Of a stretch of 64,000 bases of DNA, positions 41,795 to 51,330 are shown piece by piece; position 1 is the stretch's first letter, and each line of letters opens with the position of its first letter. A model generated the notes under the pieces. That model did no database searches. It was given only the letters and a program-made list of their open reading frames with translations, and had not been told where the DNA came from. A program made the position numbers and the translations under genes. The DNA lies in contig NZ_JADMLG010000012.1 of the NCBI RefSeq assembly GCF_015674855.1, forward strand, positions 124,001 through 188,000, read 5' to 3'. This stretch comes from Nocardia bovistercoris. GTDB taxonomy: Bacteria > Actinomycetota > Actinomycetes > Mycobacteriales > Mycobacteriaceae.

Positions 41795-43001
41795 ACCCGG
41801 CGCCCCGGCGGTATCCGGGGCGGAGATCGTGCTCGACGCCGTCACCAAACATTACCCGGGACAGCGCGATCCGGCCGTCGACCGAGTGTCGCTGCGCATA
41901 CCCGCCGGCGAAATCGTGGTGCTGGTCGGCCCTTCCGGCTGCGGCAAGACCACAACCATGCGCATGATCAACCGTCTCGTCGAACCGACCTCGGGCACCA
42001 TCACCATCGGCGGCGCGGACGTCACCGCCATGGACCCCGACCGGCTGCGCCGCGGCGTCGGCTATTCCATCCAACAGGCCGGGTTGTTCCCGCACCTCAC
42101 GGTCGCCAAGAACATCGCGACCGTGCCGGGACTGCTCGGCTGGGACCGCCGCAGGATCGCGGCGCGCGTCGACGCCATGCTCGAACTGGTCGGCCTGGAT
42201 CCCGCCGAGTATCGCGGCCGGTATCCGCGCAAACTCTCCGGCGGGCAGCAGCAGCGCGTCGGGGTGGCGCGCGCACTGGCCGCCGACCCGCCGGTCCTGC
42301 TCATGGACGAACCCTTCGGCGCGCTCGACCCGATAACCCGAGGCGCGCTCCAGGACGAATTGCTGAGCCTGCAAGCGGAACTCGGCAAGACGATCGTCTT
42401 CGTCACCCACGATTTCGCCGAGGCCGTGAAATTGGGCGACCGCATCGCGGTTCTCGGCGACCGCTCCCGCATTCTCCAATACGACACCCCCGCCGCGATC
42501 CTGGCCCGACCCGCCGACGAGACCGTCGCGGGTTTCGTCGGTACGGACGCCTCGCTCAAACAGCTCACCCTGACTCGCGTCGGGGAGGTCCCCCTCGAAC
42601 GCGGGGCAACCGTCGGCACCACCGATTCCGTGGAAACCTTGCGCACGGCCTCGGGTGATCGGTCGACGGTGATCGTGCTCGACGAACGCGGTAGGCCGCT
42701 GCGACGCGTCACCGCCGCCGAGGCGCACACGGCATCGACGCTCGACGCGGCGGGCACGGCTGTCGAGGCGACCGTGTCGACGGAGGCGACTTTGCAGGCC
42801 GCGCTCGCCGCGCTGCTGGCCGAGGCGTCGGCGACCGCCGTGGTAGTCGCGCCTGACGGAGCCTATGTCGGGCTGATCACCGTCGAGACCCTCGTCGCGC
42901 ATCTGTCGACACTGCGAGATTCAGTCCGGGGATCGACGCGTGACGAAGTCGAGAGTCCGGCGCCCGACCAGGCCGAGAGGCCATCGGAGGCCAAGGCATG
43001 A
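41781..43001 (+). CDS. opuCA: Osmoprotectant ABC transporter ATP-binding protein with CBS domain
   Basis: A 406-residue ABC ATPase. Walker A GPSGCGKTTTMRMI, Q-loop YSIQQAGLFPHL, signature KLSGGQQQRVGVARAL, Walker B PVLLMDEPFGALDPI and switch His in VFVTHDF. The C-terminal part (after about residue 270) contains a CBS-like module (ATVSTEATLQAALAALLAEA), which in this family senses ionic strength or nucleotides. The GTG at 41781 follows GAGGGGAATCC and overlaps the end of the preceding permease gene. It powers uptake of compatible solutes with the two permeases and the lipoprotein. Confidence 0.93.
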   Translation: MTDTEPGAPAVSGAEIVLDAVTKHYPGQRDPAVDRVSLRIPAGEIVVLVGPSGCGKTTTMRMINRLVEPTSGTITIGGADVTAMDPDRLRRGVGYSIQQAGLFPHLTVAKNIATVPGLLGWDRRRIAARVDAMLELVGLDPAEYRGRYPRKLSGGQQQRVGVARALAADPPVLLMDEPFGALDPITRGALQDELLSLQAELGKTIVFVTHDFAEAVKLGDRIAVLGDRSRILQYDTPAAILARPADETVAGFVGTDASLKQLTLTRVGEVPLERGATVGTTDSVETLRTASGDRSTVIVLDERGRPLRRVTAAEAHTASTLDAAGTAVEATVSTEATLQAALAALLAEASATAVVVAPDGAYVGLITVETLVAHLSTLRDSVRGSTRDEVESPAPDQAERPSEAKA

Positions 43002-43783
43002 CCGGCGTGACCGCTACCCGTGGCGCCCCGGCCACGCGCGATACCGCGCGTACGAAAAGCGAATTCACGCGACTGCTTGTGCAACCCGCCGTGGTGGCCC
43101 TGCTGACGGTCGGCGTCCTGGTGTGGGCGTTCGATCGGGACCTCACCGCGACCCAGAAGGCGAGCCTGAACGCGAACACCATCGCGACGGTCACCAGGGA
43201 ACACATCCTCATCACCGCGGCGGTGGTGCTGATCGTCGTAGCGATCGGAGTCCCGCTCGGCACCGCGCTCACCCGCCCCGGATTCCGCCGCCTCGCACCG
43301 CTGTTCGTCGGCATCGCCAACGTGGGCGCCGCCGCACCCGCCATCGGCCTGATCGTGCTGTTCTATCTGCTGACCCGCACCACCGGATTCTGGATCGGCG
43401 TCGCACCCATCGCCTTCTACGCACTGCTTCCGGTGCTGCGCAACACGATCCTGGGCTATCAGCAGGTCGACCCGGTTCTGGTCGACGCGGGTCGCGGCCA
43501 GGGCATGTCGCCCGCGACGGTATTGCGGCGCATCGAATTCCCACTGGCCGTCCCCTACATCCTCGCGGGCCTGCGCACCGCCCTTGTGCTCGCCGTCGGC
43601 ACCGCGACCTTGTCGTTCCTGGTGAGCGCGGGCGGTCTGGGCATCCTCATCGACACCGGATACAAGCTGCGCGACAACGTCACCCTCGTGGTCGGCGCGG
43701 TGCTCGCGGTCGCGCTGGCGCTGCTCGTGGACTGGTTCGGCGCCCTCGCCGAGGCATTCCTCGGACCGAGGGGACTGCGATGA
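42998..43783 (+). CDS. opuCD: Osmoprotectant ABC transporter permease (second subunit)
   Basis: A 261-residue permease. After a polar N-terminus and TM1 (VVALLTVGVLVWAF) it shows the same permease core as its partner: IANVGAAAPAIGLIVLFYLL, NTILGYQQVDPVLVDAGRGQ and the EAA-loop-like MSPATVLRRIEFPLAVPYIL. It forms the heterodimeric channel with the product of the first gene. Its ATG overlaps the ATPase stop, and its stop overlaps the binding-protein start (ATGA both times), so expression is tightly coupled. Confidence 0.92.
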   Translation: MTGVTATRGAPATRDTARTKSEFTRLLVQPAVVALLTVGVLVWAFDRDLTATQKASLNANTIATVTREHILITAAVVLIVVAIGVPLGTALTRPGFRRLAPLFVGIANVGAAAPAIGLIVLFYLLTRTTGFWIGVAPIAFYALLPVLRNTILGYQQVDPVLVDAGRGQGMSPATVLRRIEFPLAVPYILAGLRTALVLAVGTATLSFLVSAGGLGILIDTGYKLRDNVTLVVGAVLAVALALLVDWFGALAEAFLGPRGLR

Positions 43784-44751
43784 GAACACTGCGCGCACTG
43801 GCGGCCACCCTCGGACTCGCGTTGATCGCGGCGTGCGGACTGCAATCGGGCGGCGCGGTGCCGCTGCGCGTCGGCCCGGGCAGCATCGCCCCGGTGCCCG
43901 ACCTCGATGGCGTCCCGATCACGGTGGGTTCCAAGGATTTCACCGAACAGAACATCCTCGGCTACATCATCGAATTCGCACTGCTGGCCGCGGGCGCCGA
44001 GGTGCGCGACCTCACGAATATCCAGGGCTCCAACAGCTTGCGCGACGCCCAGGTGCACGGCCAGATCGATATCGCCTACGACTACACCGGCACCGGCTGG
44101 ATCAACTACTTGGGCAAGGAGATTCCGGTGGCCGACGAGGCGGGTCAGTTCGAGGCCGTGCGCGCCGAGGACCTGGACCGCTACGACATGGTGTGGACGG
44201 CGATGGCCCCGATGAACAACACCTACGCCCTCGCCACCAGTCGCCGCGTCGCCGACCAGAACGGCATCCGCACCCTCTCGGACTACGCCCGCCTGATCGC
44301 GACCGACCCGGGCGCGGCGACCACCTGCGTCGGCACCGAATTCAACGTCCGCCAGGACGGATATCCCGGCATGGCGCGCACCTACGGCATCGACGTGGGC
44401 GCGGCCCGCCGCCAGATCGTCCAGGACGCGGTCGTTTACCAGGCCACCGCCGACGGCAAACAGTGCCGCTTCGGCTCGGTCGCCGCCACCGACGGCCGAA
44501 TCCCCGCCCTCGACCTCGTACTGCTGACCGACGACCGCTCCTTCTTCCCGAAATACAATGCGGCACTGGTGATGCGCCGCGACTTCGCCGAGGCGTACCC
44601 GTCCGTCGCCGAGATCATGACACCGATCTCACGACTGCTCACCAACGAGGTCGCGACCGAACTCAACCGCCAGGTCGACGTCGAGGGCCGCGAGCCCGCG
44701 GAAGTGGCGCGCGACTGGATGATCGCCCGCGGATTCGTGACGAAGCCCTGA
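43780..44751 (+). CDS. opuCC: Osmoprotectant ABC transporter substrate-binding lipoprotein
   Basis: A 323-residue lipoprotein. The signal peptide ends in the lipobox LIAACG, with Cys 20 the likely lipidation site, so it is anchored outside the membrane. The mature part has the family start ITVGSKDFTEQNILGYIIE and the ligand-cage region IDIAYDYTGTGWINYLG. It captures glycine betaine, choline or similar compounds and delivers them to the permeases encoded upstream. An imperfect hairpin follows the gene. Confidence 0.93.
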   Translation: MRTLRALAATLGLALIAACGLQSGGAVPLRVGPGSIAPVPDLDGVPITVGSKDFTEQNILGYIIEFALLAAGAEVRDLTNIQGSNSLRDAQVHGQIDIAYDYTGTGWINYLGKEIPVADEAGQFEAVRAEDLDRYDMVWTAMAPMNNTYALATSRRVADQNGIRTLSDYARLIATDPGAATTCVGTEFNVRQDGYPGMARTYGIDVGAARRQIVQDAVVYQATADGKQCRFGSVAATDGRIPALDLVLLTDDRSFFPKYNAALVMRRDFAEAYPSVAEIMTPISRLLTNEVATELNRQVDVEGREPAEVARDWMIARGFVTKP

Positions 44752-44797
44752 CTCCGCCCGTCGCGATGTAGAGATCGGTTGCCTGCGGGTGGCTTCC

Positions 44798-44811
44798 GCT
44801 GGTTTTCCAGC
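44798..44811 (+). terminator. Weak hairpin after the osmoprotectant operon
   Basis: GCTGG-tttt-CCAGC, a 5-bp stem 47 bp after the stop. Short, so only a possible terminator. Confidence 0.35.
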
Positions 44812-44858
44812 CGTGCGGCGGTGAGGATGGATCCCACTGTTTCGGGTGGGAGGTCGGT

Positions 44859-47800
44859 GTGGCTTCAGGACGGGTACTGGCTCGCGCAGCCGTGCCGACG
44901 GCGGTAACCGCCGTGATCTCGACGGGGCCCGCGGCGGCGGTGAATTACGTGACCAACGGAGATTTTTCGCTGTGGATATGGGCGAGCGTCGCGGTGCTGA
45001 TCATCGGGGTGTTCGCGGTGGCGTGGTGGACGCGATCGCTGCGATCCGCAGCCGCCGGCGGCGGGCGGGCACGGGGAATCCTGCTGCGAAAGGTCGAGGC
45101 CCGTGGCGGGCTTCTGGTTCACGGGATCCATTCTTCGGGGACCGCGGTCGAGGTGGATGGAGGTCGTTTCGGCGGGAATATCGAAGTCGACGGCATCACC
45201 GCGGGTGATGCCGCACACCCTCCGGTGAGCGGTACGTCGGGGTCCGCCGCGTCGATCTACGACTTCGAACGCGTCACCGTCGGAGGCGATTTGCGGATCA
45301 CGCACCATCTCCACGTCGGCGTGGTGCCATCCGGCGGATTCCACGACGGCAGATCGCACTACATCTCTCAGGTACGTGAGTTCCTCGCCCCGGTGAACGG
45401 ACTCCTCGACCGGGAACACGAACTCGGCGAACTCACCGATTTCTGTCGTGGGGAACAGCCTTACCTGTGGATCGAAGCGGAGCCGTGGGCGGGAAAGACC
45501 GCGCTACTGTCGTGGTTCACCCTGTCCCCGCCGTCGAAGGTGACGGTGATCGGATTCTTCGTCACCGATCGGCTCGCCGATCAGAACACCCACACCGCTT
45601 TCACCGCCGCGGTTCTCGGGCAACTCGCCGTTCTGCTTCCTGATCACCACGCATCGATCGCCGCGGCGACCATCGACCGCGACGGTCTGCGCGCCGAACT
45701 GCTCACCCTCGCGGCGCGCCGCGAAGCCGCCGCGGGTCGCCGGTTGGTGCTGGTCGTGGACGGACTGGACGAGGACACCGGCACACCACCGATCGTGACT
45801 CTGCTGCCGTCGCGACCGGATCCGAACCTGCGGGTCATCGTGTCCAGCCGCCACGGTCCGCCCCTGCCCATCCCGCACGGCCACCCCTTGGCCGATACCG
45901 CGCCGCACCCACTCGCCGCATCGCCGTTCGCCGCCGATATCCGGGCCAAGGCCCTCGCGGAACTCAGGGCTCTGCTGCGCGGCCCGGTCGAGCACCGTGA
46001 CCTGCTCGCGTTGATCACCGCCGCCAACGGCCTGACCGCCTCCGAACTCGCCGATCTCACCGGTACGGCGCCGTTCCGGATCCATGAACTGCTGCACGTG
46101 GTCGCGGGCCGCAGCCTGCGCACCCTGTCCGCCTATTCCGGTCCCGACGAGGGTGACCCGGTGTACGCGCTCGCCCACGAGACCTTGCAGCGCACCGCCG
46201 AATCCGAGCTCGGCGTCGCCTACATCGGCACATGCCTCGAAGAGTTCCACGCCTGGGCCGATCGCTACCGCAACCTCGCCTGGCCCGACCGCACCCCCGA
46301 CTTCCTGCTCCGCCGCTATTTCACGGTCTTGGACAAGCACGACGACCTTCCGCGCATGACGGCCGCGGCCGTCGATGCTGCCCGGCACGACCGGATGCGC
46401 GCGCACACCGGCGGCGACGCGATCGCGCTCGACGAGATCCGCACCGTGCAGCACCACATCCGTGAACAACCCGATCCCGACCTGTTCGCCACCGCGCGCC
46501 TCGCTCGCCATCGCGACGACCTGCACAACCGCAACGAGTACATTCCCACCGAGTTGCTGACGCTGTTCGCCCGGCTCGGCCGACTCGACCGCGCTGAAGC
46601 CCTCGCCTACGGCATTCGCGATCCCGAACGTCAGGCGAAGGCATTCGCGCATCTGGCCGAAGAAGTGCGCGATACCGATCCCGCGAGCGCGGTCCGACTC
46701 GCCGATCGGACCGAAACCCTCATGGACCGATATATGCGGCCGGAGGTGGAGATCGAGGTTCTCGTCTGCCTGGCGGCGGTGCTGATGACGACGAACACTG
46801 AGCGCGCACTCGAATTCGTAGAGCGTGCCGTGACTCTCGTCCCGAAGGTCTCGCTGCCGGGCCGCCGCGCGGACGTGTTCGATCAGCTGGTGGCGGTGGT
46901 GGCACGCGCGAATCCGGATCGTGGGGAAGTCATCGCCGAGCGCACCGATCCCCGGCAGTGGCGTGCGAGGGCTTACGTCGAGCTCTGCGCGGCGGTGGTG
47001 AGTGCGGACCCCGAGCGAGCCATGGATCTCGCGGACCGCGCGGAGGCCCTCGTGGGCAATCTCTACGATTGGAAAGCGCGGTACGGTGTCCTCCCTCGGC
47101 TCGCTGCGGTGATCGCGCGAACGGATCCTGAGCGCGCGGGTCGCCTGGTCGAGGAGACGGAATCCCATCTCGGGAGCCTGCGAGACCCGTCGGATCTGGT
47201 CGAGATGTTGACCCAGCTCGTCGATGCGACGGTGGAGTCGGATCGCGACCGTGCCGTTCGCTACAGCGACCGCGCCGAAATTCTGGCGCGCGCCTTGTCT
47301 GTCTGGTGGCAGCGTTCGACAGCCTTCGCGCGGTTGGCCGTCGCCGTGGCGGGGTTCGACATCGACCGCGCCGAAGCCTTGACCGCAGAGGTCCTCAGTC
47401 CGGCACAGCGCGCCGATACCCTCGCGCGGCTCGCGGTCGCGATGGTGGGCACGGATACGAACCGTGCGGTTCGGCTCGCGGATCACGCCGAGAAGCTCAC
47501 CCGAGAATCCCGCCCGGCCGCCCTCGCGGCCGAATCCCTTATCGCCCTGGCGAGGACGGTGGTCGGGACGAACGCCCCGCTCGCTCGGCGGCTCATCGAT
47601 CGCGCCGATCCGTGCACCGACGCCATCCTCGACTCGCGGCCACGGATCAACGCACTTGCCCGCACGGCCGCGATACTGGCCGGGATGGATGTCGAGCGCG
47701 CTCACCGAGTCCTCGACCGCGCCGAGGTCGTCGCCGACGATATTCCCGATCCAGCGGACCGATGCGCCGCGCTGAACTTTCTGGCCCGCCATGCCATCGA

Positions 47801-48773
47801 TGTCGACCCCGACCGCGCCGAGCGGATCATCGACCGCGCGGCGAAGGTTTCCGAGCGCATTCGCGAGCCGGACAAGCGAGCGTTCGCTTTCGCCGATGTG
47901 GCGAGCGCGATGGCGCGAGTGAATCCGAACCGAGCCGAGTCGCTGATCCAGGACCTTCCCGGGCTGTACCGGTCCGAGGCGCTGGCCCACCGGGCGATGT
48001 CGTTGTGGCCCTCCGATTCCGACCGGGCCGCCGGGCTCATCGACCGCGCGGAGGCCGACCTCCGAAGTGGTGTCCACCGGATCGAATACCCGAATGCCGT
48101 CGCTCGAGTGGTCCCCGTGCTGGCGAATTTCGATCCGGCCCGCGCCGAGGCTCTCGTCGCGAGCATCTTCATCCCCGAAGACCGCACGCCAGCGCTCGCG
48201 AACCTGGCCGTCGCGCTGTCTGCCCGCGATCCCGATCGCGCCGAAATCCTCGCCGACAGCATCGTCGAAGGGTTCGTCCATTCGAACGCGCGGGCCTCGG
48301 CGTTCACGAACCTCGCGGCGGCGGTGGCCCCGCTCGACCGGGACCGGGCTGCTCGGCTCAGCGTGCGCGCCGAAGCCCTCATCCTCGACCGCGCCACGTC
48401 GTATCACCAACCCGAGGATCTGCTTCGCCTGGCCGTGGTCGTGGCCGGTATCGAACCCGAGAGGGCGATCGGACTCGTCGACCGCGCCGCCGCTCTCGCC
48501 CGCGACATGCGGAGCCAGCTGCTGCAAGCGCACGTCTTCACCGACCTCGCCGCGGTCGCGGCTGTGCTCGAGTCCGGTGCCGACGAATCCATCGAGCAGG
48601 GCATCGTGAGCCGACGTTCGACGGCACCGTCCGACGGCGCCGAGGGAAGCCGAAGCAGGCGCTTCCTGGCGCGCGCATGGTCGCTCGACCGATGGGATGT
48701 CCCACTGAAGGTTCTGCCGCTCATCGACGCGCCACTGCTGCACGAATTGGTCACCGAGTTGCTCGACGAATAG
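44859..48773 (+). CDS. Membrane-anchored STAND/NACHT-like NTPase with about 17 C-terminal helical repeats
   Basis: A 1304-residue protein. Residues 10-60 hold two hydrophobic segments (AAVPTAVTAVISTGPAAAV and SLWIWASVAVLIIGVFAVAW). Residues 75-150 look like short beta strands rich in glycine (GTAVEVDGGRFGGNIEVDGI). The NTPase follows: entry motif GLLDREHELGELTDF, Walker A EAEPWAGKTALLSWF (206-220), Walker B LVLVVDGLDED (296-306), and an NB-ARC-like VIVSSR. From about 565 to 1240 come 35-44-residue units with the pattern (D)PDRAERLxDRAExL..R..AL..LA, about 17 copies. STAND proteins use such repeats to sense a partner. The GTG follows GGGAGG at 5 bp. It stands alone; role in defence or signalling is inference. 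Confidence 0.85.
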   Translation: MASGRVLARAAVPTAVTAVISTGPAAAVNYVTNGDFSLWIWASVAVLIIGVFAVAWWTRSLRSAAAGGGRARGILLRKVEARGGLLVHGIHSSGTAVEVDGGRFGGNIEVDGITAGDAAHPPVSGTSGSAASIYDFERVTVGGDLRITHHLHVGVVPSGGFHDGRSHYISQVREFLAPVNGLLDREHELGELTDFCRGEQPYLWIEAEPWAGKTALLSWFTLSPPSKVTVIGFFVTDRLADQNTHTAFTAAVLGQLAVLLPDHHASIAAATIDRDGLRAELLTLAARREAAAGRRLVLVVDGLDEDTGTPPIVTLLPSRPDPNLRVIVSSRHGPPLPIPHGHPLADTAPHPLAASPFAADIRAKALAELRALLRGPVEHRDLLALITAANGLTASELADLTGTAPFRIHELLHVVAGRSLRTLSAYSGPDEGDPVYALAHETLQRTAESELGVAYIGTCLEEFHAWADRYRNLAWPDRTPDFLLRRYFTVLDKHDDLPRMTAAAVDAARHDRMRAHTGGDAIALDEIRTVQHHIREQPDPDLFATARLARHRDDLHNRNEYIPTELLTLFARLGRLDRAEALAYGIRDPERQAKAFAHLAEEVRDTDPASAVRLADRTETLMDRYMRPEVEIEVLVCLAAVLMTTNTERALEFVERAVTLVPKVSLPGRRADVFDQLVAVVARANPDRGEVIAERTDPRQWRARAYVELCAAVVSADPERAMDLADRAEALVGNLYDWKARYGVLPRLAAVIARTDPERAGRLVEETESHLGSLRDPSDLVEMLTQLVDATVESDRDRAVRYSDRAEILARALSVWWQRSTAFARLAVAVAGFDIDRAEALTAEVLSPAQRADTLARLAVAMVGTDTNRAVRLADHAEKLTRESRPAALAAESLIALARTVVGTNAPLARRLIDRADPCTDAILDSRPRINALARTAAILAGMDVERAHRVLDRAEVVADDIPDPADRCAALNFLARHAIDVDPDRAERIIDRAAKVSERIREPDKRAFAFADVASAMARVNPNRAESLIQDLPGLYRSEALAHRAMSLWPSDSDRAAGLIDRAEADLRSGVHRIEYPNAVARVVPVLANFDPARAEALVASIFIPEDRTPALANLAVALSARDPDRAEILADSIVEGFVHSNARASAFTNLAAAVAPLDRDRAARLSVRAEALILDRATSYHQPEDLLRLAVVVAGIEPERAIGLVDRAAALARDMRSQLLQAHVFTDLAAVAAVLESGADESIEQGIVSRRSTAPSDGAEGSRSRRFLARAWSLDRWDVPLKVLPLIDAPLLHELVTELLDE

Positions 48774-48792
48774 CGCAGGCCGAGCGGTAGCG

Positions 48793-48975
48793 CGATGTGG
48801 ATTCGCGACTTGCGCTGTAGTTCTCGTCGGACAGTCGGCGACGAGCGTGGGTTCGCCCCGCGATGTGGCGTGAATTCGTCACTCCCGCTGTAGGTCCAGC
48901 CGGGTCGGTCGACGAACAGCGCCGGATCAGCCGTGGTGTGACGTGGATTCGGTACTCGCGCCATAATTCTCGCCC
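48793..48975. repeat. Degenerate tandem repeats of the TetR gene's 3' end
   Basis: Three related blocks of about 70 bp, beginning near 48793, 48860 and 48934. Shared words on the plus strand include GATTCG..ACT..GCGC..TA.TTCTCG. On the minus strand they encode variants of ENYxASxESTSxHxG, the last residues of the TetR protein at 48927-49673. The two outer copies lie beyond its stop codon. This looks like repeated duplication of the gene's tail followed by decay. Confidence 0.5.
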
Positions 48976-49673
48976 GGTTGGCGCAGGCGTGCGGCGAGTC
49001 CGTCGAGCGCGCAGACCAATCCGAAGTCGAAGGCGATCTCACGTGCCGTCGCGTCGTGGATGGGCGGCGCGGCGCGGTATTCGGCGACCATCTCCGGGTA
49101 GTCGCCCGCGAGTTCGAGGGTCTGCTCGATGAGCGCGTCGCGGGCGTCGTCATCGCCGCCGAGGGTTGTGCGCCAGGCGATTTCGGGGATGACCTGGCCG
49201 AGGACGAAGCACATGACGGTGCCGCTGGCCAGGTAGACGTCGATCCCGGTGAAGCCCGCGCGCACGAAGGTGCGGCGCAGCCGATCGGTGAGGCGCAACG
49301 AATTCGGACCCATACTCGGCAGGTGCCCGACCAGCGAGGCCGACCAGGGGTGGGCGATCATCGCGTGGCGCAGGCCGTGCGCGAACGAGGTGACCACCTC
49401 GCGCCAGGACGCCTGTTCGGGTTCGAGGATGTCGAGGGTGCCCCAGAACTCGTCGAGTACCAGTTCCAAGAGTTCGTCCTTTGTGGCGACGTGCCAGTAC
49501 AGGCTGGTGGCGCCCGCGTCGAGCGCGGCGCCGAGTTTGCGCATGCTCAGCGCGGCCAGGCCCTCGGCGTCGAGTATCTCCATGGCCGCGGCCACGATCT
49601 GCTCGCGGTCGAGTCCTGAGGCCCTCGCCTGACGGGGTTCGCGGGTCCATACCGAGGAGAACTGCTTGCTCAC
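48927..49673 (-). CDS. TetR-family regulator with tetracycline-repressor-type C-terminal domain
   Basis: A 248-residue protein. HTH: REQIVAAAMEILDAEGLAAL, then SMRKLGAALDAGATSLYWHVATKDELLELVL, where LYWHVxxKDELL is typical of the TetR_C (tetracycline-repressor-like) group. The C-terminal domain has ASGTVMCFVLGQVIPEIAWR. It is divergent, by 48 bp, from the DHA2 exporter gene and must be its repressor by the usual arrangement. The last residues lie in a degenerate repeat tract. Confidence 0.92.
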   Translation of the reverse strand: MSKQFSSVWTREPRQARASGLDREQIVAAAMEILDAEGLAALSMRKLGAALDAGATSLYWHVATKDELLELVLDEFWGTLDILEPEQASWREVVTSFAHGLRHAMIAHPWSASLVGHLPSMGPNSLRLTDRLRRTFVRAGFTGIDVYLASGTVMCFVLGQVIPEIAWRTTLGGDDDARDALIEQTLELAGDYPEMVAEYRAAPPIHDATAREIAFDFGLVCALDGLAARLRQPGENYGASTESTSHHG

Positions 49674-49712
49674 GTCACCGATCCTAATTCGCTCGCACGC
49701 CGTTCGAGATTA

Positions 49713-49727
49713 TCGTACAGTGTGCGA
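49713..49727. promoter_or_regulatory. Candidate TetR operator overlapping the MFS start
   Basis: TCGTACAGTGTGCGA, a near-perfect palindrome around a central base. A wider pair, CTCGCAC (49692-49698) and GTGCGAG (49722-49728), flanks the same region. It covers the likely start codon of the exporter gene in the 48-bp divergent gap, a position that allows repression of both genes. Confidence 0.6.
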
Positions 49728-51191
49728 GTGACCTCGAACGCTGTACGAGACCCGCGCCGCTGGTGGATCCTGGTGGTGCTGTGCCTGTCCCTGCTGGTTC
49801 TGATGATCGACGGAACGATCCTGAATCTGGCCATCCCGTCCCTCATCACCGAACTCGGCGCGACCCCCGCCGACATCCAGTGGATCCTGGACGCCTACGT
49901 CCTCGTCTTCGCCGGTCTCCTGTTGACCGCGGGCAGCCTCTCCGACCGCTTCGGCAGACGCCGCGTCCTGATCATCGGCCTCGCCGTCTTCGGCGCGGCC
50001 TCCCTCGCCGCCGTGCTCGCCACCGAACCGTGGCAGGTGGTCGCCGCGCGCGCCGCCATGGGCGTCGGCGGATCACTCATCATGCCCTCGACACTGTCGA
50101 TCCTCATGACCACCTTCGCCGAGGACGAACGCCGCACCGCCATGGCCGCCTGGGCCACGGTCTCCATGGTCGGCATAGTCGCGGGCCCCACCCTCGGCGG
50201 ATTCCTGCTCGAACACTACTGGTGGGGTTCGGTGTTCCTGCTCAACATCCCGGTCGCCGCACTGGCCATCGCCGCCGCGCTCGTCCTCATGCCCGAAACC
50301 ACCGGCGAACAGCGCCCCGTCGACATCATCGGCGTCACCCTGTCGATCCTCGCCCTCGGCGCCACCGTCTTCGTCATCATCGAACGCGAATGGAACATCG
50401 CCATGATCGCGCTCGCCATCGCCGCCGCCCTCGGCTTCGTGGTCTGGGAGGCCCGCTCCGACCACCCCATGCTCCCGCTCGGCGTCTTCGCCCACCGCGA
50501 CTTCACCGGCACCGCCCTCACCCTCCTGCTCATGGTCTTCGGCATGGGCGCGGTCATGCTGATCCTCACCCAATACCTCCAATTCGTCCTCGGCTACAGC
50601 CCCATGCGCGCAGGCCTCGCCCTGCTCCCATACGCGATCGCGGCCGCCATCTGCAACGGACTCGGCGCCACCCTCGGCAAGAAGATCAGCAACAAAGCCC
50701 TGATCGTGTCCGGCCTACTGGTAATGGCCGCCGCATTCGCCGTCCTCGCCATCGGCGAAAGCTACCCGTGGATCCTGGCGAGCATGCTCATCATGGGCGC
50801 GGGCGGCGGCCTGGCCGGGCCCGCCGCCTACGCCTCCATCATGAACGCCATCCCCCTCGAACACGCGGGCGTAGGCTCCGCCATGAACGACACCCTCCAA
50901 CAGGTGGGCATGGCGATCAGCATCGCCGTCCTCGGCAGCGTGCTCGCGGGCGTCTTCACCGACAACATGCCCACCGACATCCCCTCCGCGGCACGCGAAT
51001 CCATCGGCGCGGCGTTCGCTCTCGGCTACATGGAACCCGCCAAGGAGGCGTTCACCGCCGCCATGTCCGCGGGCGCCTGGATCAGCGCGGGCTTCAGCGT
51101 CGCCGCCGCCCTCCTCGGTCTCGCCCTACTGCGCACCCGCCGACCCGAACCCGCCCCCGCCGATGAAGAAGTCGAGATCGAGGCAGTCTGA
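49722..51191 (+). CDS. MFS transporter, DHA2 (14-TMS drug:H+ antiporter) family
   Basis: A 489-residue polytopic exporter. TM1 WWILVVLCLSLLVLMIDGTI with the acidic residue of this family; IQWILDAYVLVFAGLLLTAG; motif A GSLSDRFGRRRVLIIGL; motif C AWATVSMVGIVAGPTLGGFL. It is predicted to pump a toxic compound out of the cell. Two GTG codons (49722 and 49728) are possible starts; both lie in the operator. Expression is presumably induced when the TetR protein releases its ligand-bound operator. The last 140 bp of this gene are found again at 52187-52323. Confidence 0.92.
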   Translation: MRVTSNAVRDPRRWWILVVLCLSLLVLMIDGTILNLAIPSLITELGATPADIQWILDAYVLVFAGLLLTAGSLSDRFGRRRVLIIGLAVFGAASLAAVLATEPWQVVAARAAMGVGGSLIMPSTLSILMTTFAEDERRTAMAAWATVSMVGIVAGPTLGGFLLEHYWWGSVFLLNIPVAALAIAAALVLMPETTGEQRPVDIIGVTLSILALGATVFVIIEREWNIAMIALAIAAALGFVVWEARSDHPMLPLGVFAHRDFTGTALTLLLMVFGMGAVMLILTQYLQFVLGYSPMRAGLALLPYAIAAAICNGLGATLGKKISNKALIVSGLLVMAAAFAVLAIGESYPWILASMLIMGAGGGLAGPAAYASIMNAIPLEHAGVGSAMNDTLQQVGMAISIAVLGSVLAGVFTDNMPTDIPSAARESIGAAFALGYMEPAKEAFTAAMSAGAWISAGFSVAAALLGLALLRTRRPEPAPADEEVEIEAV

Positions 51192-51330
51192 ATCGGCGTC
51201 GATGGTCGGGCTGACAAGATGTGAACCCTGCCAGACGGTCGGGCGCTACCGCACGGTTCCGGCTGACACTCGGACGGCAGCGACTCGCTGTCAAGACTGG
51301 AACAACTGGCACGCTTGGTGTCGAATATAC
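51192..51330. other. Left end of the lower-GC island
   Basis: No gene seen. The DNA after the MFS stop is still GC-rich to about 51300 and then drops in GC towards the convergent secreted-protein gene. Confidence 0.4.
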
